Origin: CAXXOK01 sp035353615 | Lineage (GTDB): Bacteria > Bacillota > Clostridia > Christensenellales > Aristaeellaceae | Direction: 5' to 3' | Length of the DNA stretch: 64,000 bases | Assembly (NCBI GenBank): GCA_035353615.1 | Contig: DAOPZY010000004.1 | Span: forward strand, 47,360 to 111,359 | Shown: in pieces, positions 8,401-16,156 of the stretch | Layout of the letters: each line of letters begins with the position of its first letter | Numbering within the stretch: the stretch's first letter is position 1 | Notes under the pieces: model-generated | What the model was told of the DNA's origin: nothing | What the model saw: only the letters and a program-made list of their open reading frames with translations | Databases searched by the model: none | Position numbers and translations under genes: made by a program

Positions 8401-8603
8401 TTGGTCAGGATCAGCCGGGTATCTTCGCCTTCCGGCTTGCTCTGGATGGCATACCCGAAATGGGACGCAAAACGGGTGATGTTCTCCACCGCGCAGGTTT
8501 CGCTGACCAAAACTTCAATATGGCTGGGATCCTCATTCATGGCTTCGCGCGTCATCATAACGGGTTCGGGGCAGGCGCAGCCCCTTGCGTCCACAGTTTT
8601 CAT
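8397..8603 (-). CDS. TusA/SirA/YedF-like sulfurtransferase (Se carrier)
   Basis: 68-residue TusA-fold protein with the signature CPxP at residues 11-14 (ARGCACPEPVMMT); the thiol is the persulfide or perselenide carrying cysteine. The start ATG at 8603 follows AAAGGAG at 7 bases and overlaps yedE by 4 bases. Placed between a selenium-type YedE transporter and DUF3343, it is likely the N-terminal half of what is a YedF protein in some relatives. Transport and relay of selenium is inferred from the operon, not proven by the sequence. Confidence 0.9.
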   Translation of the reverse strand: MKTVDARGCACPEPVMMTREAMNEDPSHIEVLVSETCAVENITRFASHFGYAIQSKPEGEDTRLILTK

Positions 8604-9658
8604 GCGTTTGCTCCTTTACGGTTCATGTTAATCAGCGTTACGGCAAGCAGAATCAACGCGCCCACACCCACGGCGATTTTCCCGTTCAGGGTAGCGCCGC
8701 TGGCTGATGAAGCCAGACCAAAGTTATGGCTGACCGCCGCGCCCGCAACCATGCCAATCAGGGTAATGGCGGAATCGCTGTTGCCTTCGCCGGCCAGAAT
8801 GGTTTGACGAAGCGGGCAGCCGCCAAGCAGCACGCTGCCCCAGCCGACCAGCGCCATACCCAGAAAATTCCATAGTCCATCCGTGTGGGCAATCGGCTGA
8901 TCCGCAAACCCAAGTTTGAATTTGCCCATCAGCAGGTTTCCAACCACCACCACAACCAGAAGGCTCAAGCTGCCCCAAAGCAGATGAAAATCTTTAAAAA
9001 TCATCCCGTCGCGGATACCGCCGGCCATGCAGAAACGGCTACGCTGCGCCATGCCGCCCACGATCAGCCCGCCCGCGAGCGAAATCCAGATCGCCGCATG
9101 CTTGGCCCCAGGCCCATCCGTTGAAAAGGCAAACAGCGTGGGCGCGATCAGCGTCAGCAAAAACAGCACAGCGGTCAGCGAAGGCAACGCCGCACCTTCC
9201 AGCGCCGTTTGCGCATAGGCCCGTTTGAGGCTGAAACCGCGGTTAAGCGCCAATACCCCAAGGCCCACGCCCGCCGCAAACCCGACCAACCCTACCAGCG
9301 CGTTCAGATCGCCGCCGCCCAAACGCAGCAGCATCCGCAGCGGGCAGCCCAGAAACACCAAGGCGCCCATGACCACCACCATGCCCAGAATGAACCGCGT
9401 TACCGGGGACGAACCCCCGCGCGGCTTAAACTCACGTTTTAGCAGCGATATCACCAGCGCGCCCAGCAGCAGCCCCACAATTTCAGGCCGGAAATACTGC
9501 ACCGGCGCGGCGGATTGCAACTTGAGGGAGCCGGCTATATCGCGCAGGAAGCAGGCAATGCAAAAGCCCATGTTGGCCGGGTTACCGAACGCGACCAGCG
9601 CCAGCGCGACAACGCCGATGGTCGCGCCTGTGAGAATGACCGGGAGATGTTTCTTCAT
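8600..9658 (-). CDS. yedE: YedE family selenium/sulfur transporter-like membrane protein
   Basis: Polytopic membrane protein (about 9-10 helices, ~352 residues) of the YeeE/YedE family, the YedE/FdhT branch tied to selenium metabolism. Two copies of the diagnostic GCPLR motif appear (FLGCPLRMLLRLGGGD and LGGCPLRQTILAGEGN), as well as GFCIACFLRD and RSRFCMAGGIRDG. These cysteines line the thiosulfate path in characterised relatives. I choose the ATG at 9658 because GGAG lies 8 bases upstream; GTG/ATG codons at 9667/9664 sit on the ribosome site. First gene of the selenium operon; its promoter lies in the 77-base divergent gap with the aminotransferase but is not sharp. Confidence 0.9.
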   Translation of the reverse strand: MKKHLPVILTGATIGVVALALVAFGNPANMGFCIACFLRDIAGSLKLQSAAPVQYFRPEIVGLLLGALVISLLKREFKPRGGSSPVTRFILGMVVVMGALVFLGCPLRMLLRLGGGDLNALVGLVGFAAGVGLGVLALNRGFSLKRAYAQTALEGAALPSLTAVLFLLTLIAPTLFAFSTDGPGAKHAAIWISLAGGLIVGGMAQRSRFCMAGGIRDGMIFKDFHLLWGSLSLLVVVVVGNLLMGKFKLGFADQPIAHTDGLWNFLGMALVGWGSVLLGGCPLRQTILAGEGNSDSAITLIGMVAGAAVSHNFGLASSASGATLNGKIAVGVGALILLAVTLINMNRKGANA

Positions 9659-9735
9659 TTTCATCACTCCATATGTTATACTGAGCTATCATCGCATAGT
9701 CGCCCATGCGTTATGCGCGAAAGAGGATCACGGCA

Positions 9736-10899
9736 ATGCAAAACATCTATCTTGACAACGCCGCTACCAGCTATCCCAAAGCGCCTACCCTTGCATCCGA
9801 AATGTGCCGGTACCTTACCCAAGTGGGGGGTAACCCCGGGCGTGGAAGCTATGCCGCCGCCACCGATGCGGAAATGACCGGCCTGACCCTTCGGGAACGG
9901 CTTTGCGAGCTTTTTGGCTCGCCGGATGCGCAGGCCTGCGTGTTTACCCCCGGCGCAACCTGGGGGCTGAACCTTGTATTAAAGGGGTTTGTGCGCCCCG
10001 GCGACCATGTGCTGGTCAGCTCTGTGGAGCATAACGCCGTAATGCGCCCTCTGCGGGGGTTTGCGGGGGTTGACGTAGAAAAAGTGCCCTGCGCCGAGGA
10101 TGGTACCATGCGCGTTGAAGATGTGGCCAGCCGGATCCGTCCGTACACGCGGTTGGTATGCGTTACCCACGCCTCCAATGTTTGCGGCACGCTTTTACCC
10201 GTGGAGGAGATTGGCGCGCTTTGCCAGTCGCGGCATATCGCCCTGATGGTGGACGCGGCTCAAACCGCCGGGCACCTGCCGCTCCACCGGACGCGTATGG
10301 GCGCGGACGCGCTGGTTATCCCCGCGCATAAAGGGTTGCTGGGGCCGCAGGGGATCGGGGCCGTTCTGATGGACGCTACCTTTGCCAAACTCGTGCGTCC
10401 GCTGATTTCCGGCGGCACCGGCAGCCGCTCCCATTTGGAAACGCAACCGTTGGATCTGCCGGACAAATTCGAAGCCGGCACCCTGAACACCCCGGGCATC
10501 TACGGCTTTTTAGCCGCGCTCAACTACCTGGCGCCGCTTCGGGCCGGTTTTGCCACCGAAAGCATGCGGCTTTGCGGCCTACTGCTGGAAGGGGCCGCTC
10601 AACTGCCCCATACCCGCATCCTTGGCAAATCCGGACTTGAAGGCCGCGTGCCGGTGGTTTCGATGGATTTTCCCGGGTTGGATAATGCCATGGTCGCCGA
10701 CCGCCTTGCGCGTGATTTTCAGATTGCCACACGGTGCGGGCTGCATTGCGCCCCCGCCGCGCACCAAACGCTGCAAACCTATCCGAATGGAACCGTCCGT
10801 TTTTCCATCGGTGCTTTTAACACGGAAGCGGAAATTCTCGAAACCCTGAATGCGCTCCGCACCATTGTAACAGAACGCCGCACCTTCGCGCAAGTTTGA
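9736..10899 (+). CDS. Class V aminotransferase, cysteine desulfurase / selenocysteine lyase family
   Basis: PLP enzyme of the SufS/CsdB-like class (the EF2568-type family seen in SDMH clusters). It would release sulfur or selenium from cysteine or selenocysteine. 387 residues from the ATG at 9736 (AGAGGA upstream). Motifs are YLDNAATSYPK at the start, the PLP-stacking H99, VDAAQTAGH, the Schiff-base lysine K199 in AHKG, and a catalytic-loop cysteine C338 in RCGLHCAPAAH. Divergent from yedE, so it probably feeds selenium to TusA/DUF3343/SelD or sulfur to the molybdenum cofactor. Substrate choice is inferred. Confidence 0.92.
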   Translation: MQNIYLDNAATSYPKAPTLASEMCRYLTQVGGNPGRGSYAAATDAEMTGLTLRERLCELFGSPDAQACVFTPGATWGLNLVLKGFVRPGDHVLVSSVEHNAVMRPLRGFAGVDVEKVPCAEDGTMRVEDVASRIRPYTRLVCVTHASNVCGTLLPVEEIGALCQSRHIALMVDAAQTAGHLPLHRTRMGADALVIPAHKGLLGPQGIGAVLMDATFAKLVRPLISGGTGSRSHLETQPLDLPDKFEAGTLNTPGIYGFLAALNYLAPLRAGFATESMRLCGLLLEGAAQLPHTRILGKSGLEGRVPVVSMDFPGLDNAMVADRLARDFQIATRCGLHCAPAAHQTLQTYPNGTVRFSIGAFNTEAEILETLNALRTIVTERRTFAQV

Positions 10900-11184
10900 G
10901 CCGCGCGCAATCTTCCGTTTAGCACGCGCCTGCCGCTTTGCAGGCGATCAGCCGCCGCGCTTTCTCAACACGGCCACGCTTGCGGCGCTGAATCACTGCG
11001 GTACATACACGTTTTGAAGGCTTGCAACCTCGCAACTATGCCGTTCCGTCGCTTTGGCGTTTCGAACCTGCCTGCGTATGGAGGTGCCGGAATTGGGTCG
11101 CAACATCGCGCCCTATGCTCATTCGGCGTTTTACGGTGTTCGGTCGCGCCTTGCCAGTGCGTGGGGTTCGTTTCATTGGCTATG
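10900..11184. other. Gap between convergent genes, no gene seen
   Basis: 285 bases between the aminotransferase (+) and the MOSC gene (-). A 7-bp hairpin (CGCCTGC / GCAGGCG, 10927-10946) without a U-run may serve as terminator. I see no RNA gene and no credible ORF. Confidence 0.5.
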
Positions 11185-11625
11185 TCAGGCTTCGCAGACG
11201 GCAATTCTGTCGTTTGCCTGCACAAAACCGCCCTCCACCACAATCGCGAAAATCCCCTCCGTGGGCATTACGCAGTGACCTGTCGCTTTTTGAATCGCGC
11301 AGCCGTCGTTGTGGCATTCCTTGCCGATCTGCGTCACCTCCAAAAGGCATTCGCCTACGCGGAGCCGGGCGCCAACCGGCAAATCTTTCAGCGCAATCCC
11401 TTCTGTGTTGATATTTTCGGCAAACGCGCCGGGGCGAAGGTGCTCAAGGCCCATCGCGCGCATGGTATCGATGCTTTCTTCCGCTAACAAGCTGATTTGT
11501 CGGTGCCAGTTGCCGGCGTGCGCATCCCCCACGATGCCCCAACCCGGTTTTAGCTCAATGCGTTGCACCGGATGTTTGAGAACGCCTTTCATTTCGCTGA
11601 TGTTAACGCTTACCACCCTTGCCAC
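11185..11625 (-). CDS. MOSC domain protein
   Basis: 146-residue MOSC-domain protein; the family is related to the molybdenum cofactor sulfurase C-terminus and binds Moco or sulfur-carrier groups. Family features are VVSVNISEMKG, GWGIVGDAHAGNWHRQISLL, the LRPGAFAENI segment, the conserved cysteine in GKECHNDGCAIQK, and GIFAIVVEGG. The start is GTG at 11625, matching family N-termini. Last gene of the moeA-like - mod - mog - moa operon. It probably handles the sulfurated or selenated cofactor. Confidence 0.92.
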   Translation of the reverse strand: MARVVSVNISEMKGVLKHPVQRIELKPGWGIVGDAHAGNWHRQISLLAEESIDTMRAMGLEHLRPGAFAENINTEGIALKDLPVGARLRVGECLLEVTQIGKECHNDGCAIQKATGHCVMPTEGIFAIVVEGGFVQANDRIAVCEA

Positions 11626-11650
11626 ATGCCCGCTTCCTTCCCTGCCGCCT

Positions 11651-12127
11651 TTAGGCGCGGTGATATTCGCCGCTCTTTCCCCCGCTTTTGCTCAACAGTT
11701 GAATCGGGCCGATGACCATATCCCGCTGAACTGCCTTGCACATATCGTAAATGGTCAGCGCGGCAACGGAGCAGGCGGTCAGTGCTTCCATTTCCACGCC
11801 CGTTTCCCCTTTGCAGCGCGTGGTCGCGGTGATCCGCACGCCGCAGGGCTCCTCTTGGTAGGCAAAGGATAAATCCACCCCGGTCAGCCCGATCGGGTGG
11901 CACATTGGGATCAGCTCGTGCGTGCGCTTGGCGGCAAGTATCCCCGCCACTTGGGCCACCGCAAGCACATCCCCTTTTTGAATTGCGCCGTTTTCAATCA
12001 ATGCCCGGGTTTCCGGGGCCATGGCGATAAAGCCTTCGGCGGTTGCTTCCCGAACGGTGGGCGGTTTATCCGTCACATCCACCATGCGCGCGCGGCGTTC
12101 CTCATTAAAATGGGTTAATTCGGCCAT
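11651..12127 (-). CDS. moaC: Cyclic pyranopterin monophosphate synthase MoaC
   Basis: MoaC converts the MoaA product (3',8-cyclo-GTP) into cyclic pyranopterin monophosphate, step one of molybdopterin synthesis. 158 residues with the family core: MVDVTDKPPTVREA, LIPMCHPIGLTGVDL, and KGETGVEMEALTACSVAALTIYDMCKA with the catalytic Lys/Asp region. ATG follows GGAGG at 5 bases, one base after moaA. Sits in the natural order mogA-moaA-moaC. Confidence 0.97.
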   Translation of the reverse strand: MAELTHFNEERRARMVDVTDKPPTVREATAEGFIAMAPETRALIENGAIQKGDVLAVAQVAGILAAKRTHELIPMCHPIGLTGVDLSFAYQEEPCGVRITATTRCKGETGVEMEALTACSVAALTIYDMCKAVQRDMVIGPIQLLSKSGGKSGEYHRA

Positions 12128-12128
12128 G

Positions 12129-13067
12129 TCAGCCTCCGATCTGGTTCATACGGCGGGTAGTGCCGGTGCCGGTTTCGTTGAGGCTGTGCGTTGCCGGCTT
12201 ATCGCCAATGCCTTCAGCTACAATCGCCAATAGCGCCGCATCGTCCAGCCCCCGCAGGTTCAGCTCCAACCCGGAATGCAGGCAAGGTTTCAACATCCCG
12301 TCCGCTGTAACGCGGATGCGGTCGCAATCCCCGCAGAACGCGTGGCTCATGGGGGATATCAGCCCTACGGCGCCCTGCCCGTCCGGCAGGCGGTAGCGCT
12401 GCGCAACCCCTTCCCGATCCAACGGCACAAGCTCGGGGCAACGCCTGAGCACCTCCGAAGCGTTTACAAACGCGCTTTGCGGCCACCGGGCGCATTCCCC
12501 CATCGGCATCAGCTCAATAAAGCGCACATCCACAGGCATAGCGCGGGTCAGGGCTACAAAATCGGCGATTTCATCCTCGTTGAGGTCGCCCATCAGCACG
12601 CAGTTCAGCTTTACGCGGTCAAACCCGGCCTGCAATGCCGCGTCCAAACCAGACAACACATCCGACAGGTTGCCGCCGCGCGTAATGCTTTGGTAGCGGT
12701 CCGGCCTAAGCGAATCCAGCGACAGGTTCACCCGCCGAACGCCGGCTTGTCGCAGCGGCTGAGCCAGACGGGCGAGCCGGGTTCCGTTGGTGGTCAGGCA
12801 CAGTTCCTCAATCCCCTGCAAGCGGCCGATCCGCTCGCAAATTTCAATGATATCGGGGCGGATCAGGGGTTCTCCGCCCGTGATCCGAATTTTATTGATG
12901 CCACAGCGCGCGGCTGCGCGCGCGATGGCAACCAGTTCATCCGCCGAAAGCGCTTCGCCGCGCGGCGCAATGCCGTTTTCCGGCATGCAGTAACGGCAAC
13001 GCATATCGCACGCTTCAGTAACCGCTAAACGAAGCGCGCGCACTTCGCGGCCATGGGTATCCAACAT
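12129..13067 (-). CDS. moaA: GTP 3',8-cyclase MoaA (radical SAM)
   Basis: Radical SAM enzyme that starts molybdopterin synthesis from GTP. 312 residues. The SAM [4Fe-4S] cluster is held by C20, C24 and C27 (CDMRCRYC); the second cluster by C245, C248 and C262 (FCGDCDRIRVTADGMLKPCL). The C-terminus ends in the Gly-Gly tail required for activity. ITGGEPL is the SAM-binding GGE motif. It lies between mogA and moaC with only a few bases on each side. Confidence 0.97.
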   Translation of the reverse strand: MLDTHGREVRALRLAVTEACDMRCRYCMPENGIAPRGEALSADELVAIARAAARCGINKIRITGGEPLIRPDIIEICERIGRLQGIEELCLTTNGTRLARLAQPLRQAGVRRVNLSLDSLRPDRYQSITRGGNLSDVLSGLDAALQAGFDRVKLNCVLMGDLNEDEIADFVALTRAMPVDVRFIELMPMGECARWPQSAFVNASEVLRRCPELVPLDREGVAQRYRLPDGQGAVGLISPMSHAFCGDCDRIRVTADGMLKPCLHSGLELNLRGLDDAALLAIVAEGIGDKPATHSLNETGTGTTRRMNQIGG

Positions 13068-13069
13068 GT

Positions 13070-13576
13070 TCAGTCCACTCCTCCGGGTTGCGCGGCACAG
13101 TCGGCCGGTCCGCCGCGCAACATTTCCAACCCGTGCGCCAGCGTATTGAGCACCGCCGACAGGTTTTCAGCGGCGGCTTTGGGGCTTCCCGGCAGGTTCA
13201 CAATGAGCGAACGCCCCCGGATGCCGGCCGCCGCGCGGGAAAGCATCGCACGCGGCGTAACGGAAAGCGACGCGGCGCGCATGGCTTCCGGGATTCCGTC
13301 TGCCCTGCGGCCACAAACGGCAAGCGTCGCTTCCGGCGTTACGTCTCGCGGCGAAAACCCTGTGCCGCCTGTTGTCACGATCAGCGCGATGTCGCGGTCG
13401 TCGGCAAGGTTTCGCAGGGTTTGTTCGATCATTGGGCGCTCGTCGGGCACCAGCTCGTTGGCCAGCACCTGATACCCCGCCTGCTCCAACAGTTGCGCCA
13501 CGCGCGGCCCGGACGCGTCCTCGCGTACGCCGCCAAAAGCGCGGTCACTGACCGTTACGACTGCCGCAGTGAACAT
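13070..13576 (-). CDS. mog: Molybdopterin adenylyltransferase MogA/MoaB
   Basis: Adenylates molybdopterin before molybdate insertion. 168 residues of the MoCF_biosynth fold: AAVVTVSDRAFGG at the N-terminus, DIALIVTTGGTGFSPRDVTPEAT as the MPT-binding loop, and LIVNLPGSPKAAAENL at the C-terminus. The ATG at 13576 with GGGAGG 7 bases upstream is preferred over the upstream codon at 13600. The start overlaps the end of modC by 22 bases. Confidence 0.94.
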   Translation of the reverse strand: MFTAAVVTVSDRAFGGVREDASGPRVAQLLEQAGYQVLANELVPDERPMIEQTLRNLADDRDIALIVTTGGTGFSPRDVTPEATLAVCGRRADGIPEAMRAASLSVTPRAMLSRAAAGIRGRSLIVNLPGSPKAAAENLSAVLNTLAHGLEMLRGGPADCAAQPGGVD

Positions 13577-14601
13577 GATGAAACCTCCCGACGTAGCCAA
13601 ATCAGCTTTTCAGGCTGCACGCATACATACGCATGCTCGCCTGCGTGAATGCGCCCATCCGGGCGCGCCCGCACATAAATATCGGGACGCTGAACCGGCG
13701 AGGCGACCGTTTCCTGCTCCGTTGAACGTATGATTCGACAGAGAACCGCGAAATCCTGCGCCTGCGCCGCAAGGGCCGCGTCCTCCAGGCGAAAGGCAAC
13801 GCCGGCTACGTCCGCCTGCTCGCAGGGCCAGTCCACCGCCAAATCCGGAATATGGGCGCGGCCCGAAGGCAGGCATACTGCTTCCGCCACGTTTTCAAAG
13901 CCCGCCAGTTGCGCCGCGCACCGGGACGCCGGTTGATGGTACCACTCCACAACCGGTACCGGCGGATGGGAGCAGCCGCCCTGTACCACGCAGACACGCT
14001 GGCACAGGCGACAGGTTTCCTCCCGGTCATGCGTTACATAAAGCGCGGTGCCATCATAGTTTTCAAGAGTTGCCGCAAGCTCCTGTTCCAATTGCCAGCG
14101 AAGGTGAACGTCCAAAGCCGCAAAAGGCTCGTCCAGCAAAAGCAGCTTAGGCTTTCTGGCAAGGCATCGCGCAACCGCAACCCGCTGCTGTTGCCCGCCG
14201 GAAAGCTGGCTTGGCAGGCGATCGCCCAACCCGTTCAGGCAAAAGCGTTCCATCAGCTGCTGAATGGCTTCGTCCCGCTGGTTGCGGGGCGTATCCCTTC
14301 GCAAACCGCACAGCAGGTTTTGCCTCACCGTCATGTTGGGAAATAGCGCGTAATTCTGAAACAGCAGGCCCACGCCCCGTTCCTGCGGGGGCACGAACAC
14401 GCGCCTTTCGCTGTCAAACCATACGTGGCCGTCCAGCGCAATGTAGCCCCGATCCGGTCGGATCACGCCTGCAAGGCACCGGAGCGTCATGGTTTTGCCC
14501 GCGCCGGACGCGCCGAGGATCGCCATGGTTTCGCGACCCGCCGAAAACTCCATTTGCAGGTGAAACCCCGCATAACGTTTCTCAATCCGTACTTCCAGCA
14601 C
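13555..14601 (-). CDS. modC: Molybdate ABC transporter ATP-binding protein ModC
   Basis: ATPase of the molybdate importer, 348 residues. Walker A is GASGAGKT, the signature LSGGQQQRVAVARCLA, Walker B LLLLDEPFAALD, and an H-loop in YVTHDREE. The C-terminal ~110 residues form a TOBE/regulatory-like extension. A GTG at 14601 has GGGAGG 8 bases upstream, whereas a TTG at 14625 lies before that site, so the GTG is the likely start; it overlaps modB by 20 bases. The mod assignment follows from modB, modA and the cofactor genes. Confidence 0.92.
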   Translation of the reverse strand: MLEVRIEKRYAGFHLQMEFSAGRETMAILGASGAGKTMTLRCLAGVIRPDRGYIALDGHVWFDSERRVFVPPQERGVGLLFQNYALFPNMTVRQNLLCGLRRDTPRNQRDEAIQQLMERFCLNGLGDRLPSQLSGGQQQRVAVARCLARKPKLLLLDEPFAALDVHLRWQLEQELAATLENYDGTALYVTHDREETCRLCQRVCVVQGGCSHPPVPVVEWYHQPASRCAAQLAGFENVAEAVCLPSGRAHIPDLAVDWPCEQADVAGVAFRLEDAALAAQAQDFAVLCRIIRSTEQETVASPVQRPDIYVRARPDGRIHAGEHAYVCVQPEKLIWLRREVSSCSLRQS

Positions 14602-15262
14602 GCGCAGCACCTCCCTGCTTTTCAAACAGGTTCATGGCGATCAGCACCACCATCGATATTCCCAGATCGATCAGCACCCAGCGGTAGGCCAGCGCGTCAT
14701 TCCCTTCCCGCCAGAGCTGGTACACCGTGGTTGCCACGGTTGCGGTTTTTCCCGGAATGTAGCCGGTGACCATCGAGGTTGCGCCATATTCGCCCAGCGC
14801 GCGGGCAAAGGAAAGCACCACGCCAGCCAATAGCCCGGCCCGGCAGTTGGGCAGCTTGATGCGCCAAAAAATAAACCGTTTGGAAAGCCCCATCGTTTCC
14901 GCGCAGGCTTCCCATTCGGGGCTTAATTGCTCAAAAGCGCCCCTCGCCGTACGGTACATCAGCGGAAACGCGACGATGGTTGTCGCAAAAATGGCCGAAA
15001 ACCATGTCATGGTCAATTTCCAGCCAAAGGCGTTCAGCACAAAAGACCCCAAAGCGGTTTTGGGGCTGATGGTTTTCAGTAAAAAAAAGCCGACAACCGT
15101 TGGCGGCAGCACCAGCGGCAGGGTCAGCACCGTATCGAACGCGCCTTTGAGCCATGCGGGCAGCCGCGTAATGCCGTTAGCCGCCCAAATCCCCAACAGG
15201 AAAATGAGCGCGGTCGAAATCAGCGCCACTCGCACCGAGTTGAGCAACGGAAACCAGTCCAT
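14582..15262 (-). CDS. modB: Molybdate ABC transporter permease ModB
   Basis: Membrane channel of the molybdate importer, 226 residues with about five helices. The EAA loop, EACAETMGLSKRFIFWRIKLP, contacts ModC, and the C-terminal region SFARALGEYGATSMVTGYIPGKT is characteristic of ModB. ATG at 15262 has GGGAGG four bases upstream; the TTG at 15274 would overlap that site. Separated from modA by a strong hairpin. Confidence 0.95.
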   Translation of the reverse strand: MDWFPLLNSVRVALISTALIFLLGIWAANGITRLPAWLKGAFDTVLTLPLVLPPTVVGFFLLKTISPKTALGSFVLNAFGWKLTMTWFSAIFATTIVAFPLMYRTARGAFEQLSPEWEACAETMGLSKRFIFWRIKLPNCRAGLLAGVVLSFARALGEYGATSMVTGYIPGKTATVATTVYQLWREGNDALAYRWVLIDLGISMVVLIAMNLFEKQGGAARAGSTD

Positions 15263-15283
15263 AGCGCCTCCCAAAAGAAGAAG

Positions 15284-15316
15284 TTCCTTTCCGCCGCGCT
15301 TTGCGGCGGAAAGGAA
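15284..15316 (-). terminator. Intercistronic stem-loop between modA and modB
   Basis: Perfect 14-bp arms (15284-15297 and 15303-15316) with a 5-base loop, six bases after the modA stop. Downstream on the minus strand is CTTCTTTTGGGAGG, a modest U-rich run. It probably shields or partly terminates the transcript so that ModA is made in excess over ModB and ModC. Confidence 0.68.
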
Positions 15317-15322
15317 GCGGTG

Positions 15323-16144
15323 TTATTTCCGTTCGGGCACCTGAAAGCCGATGTCGGTGAAAACCTTCGCGCACTCATCGCCCTGGAGGAAGGTCAGGAA
15401 ATCCTTCGCGGCCTGCTCGTTCGCCGTGCCTTTGAGAACAGCCGCGGGGTAATTAACCGGCTTATGGCTGCCTTCCGGCGCGGTCGCAACCACGGTGATG
15501 CCTTTACCGGTAACGGCGTCGGAGATATACACAACGCCGCAATCCACGGCGGCGCTTTCCACCTGCGCCAACACTTCCTTCACGTTGGTGCCGAAGGTAA
15601 TCTTCTGATCCGCGTTCAGCTGATCCCATACGCCCAGATAGGTGAAAATATCCTGCGCATACTGGCCCACGGGCACGTCGCTGTTGCCCAGCGCAATCAG
15701 GCTCACCTTGTCGGTCGCCACATCGTCAAACGATGTGATGCCTTTGGTGCTGCCCTCCGGTACAATCAGCACCACGGTATTGGTGAGCAAATCAAACCGC
15801 GTGCCTTCCAATACAAAATCCTGATTTTTTGGGTTTTTATCCGCGCCCGCGGAAATGTCCAGCTCGTTCATTTGCTTTTGCCCGGCGGAAATAAAAATAT
15901 CGGCCTGCGCGCCTTCCTCAATCTGCGTTTGCAGCGTGCCGCTGGAATCGAAGTTGAACGTCAGCGTCACGTTGGGCGCGACCGTCTTGTAGAGTTCCGC
16001 AATCTGGGTCAGCGCCTCGGTCATCGAGGCGGCGGCGAATACCACCAGCTCCGTCGGCGCGGCCGAGGGAGCCGCTTCGGCCAGCACAGCGTTGCAGCCA
16101 AGCATCAGGGTCAGTGACAGGATTACAGCCACCAGTTTTTTCAT
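15323..16144 (-). CDS. modA: Molybdate-binding protein ModA
   Basis: Periplasmic-binding-type receptor for molybdate or tungstate, exported by an N-terminal signal (hydrophobic residues ~4-22). 273 residues with ModA features: LVVFAAASMTEALTQIAELY, NFDSSGTLQTQIEEGAQADIFISAG (oxyanion-binding serines) and the AAVDCGVVYISDA segment. A cysteine at 17 (LMLGC) is a poor lipobox, so retention on the membrane is uncertain. Begins 12 bases after the moeA-like gene. Confidence 0.95.
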   Translation of the reverse strand: MKKLVAVILSLTLMLGCNAVLAEAAPSAAPTELVVFAAASMTEALTQIAELYKTVAPNVTLTFNFDSSGTLQTQIEEGAQADIFISAGQKQMNELDISAGADKNPKNQDFVLEGTRFDLLTNTVVLIVPEGSTKGITSFDDVATDKVSLIALGNSDVPVGQYAQDIFTYLGVWDQLNADQKITFGTNVKEVLAQVESAAVDCGVVYISDAVTGKGITVVATAPEGSHKPVNYPAAVLKGTANEQAAKDFLTFLQGDECAKVFTDIGFQVPERK

Positions 16145-16156
16145 GGTTCACCCTCC

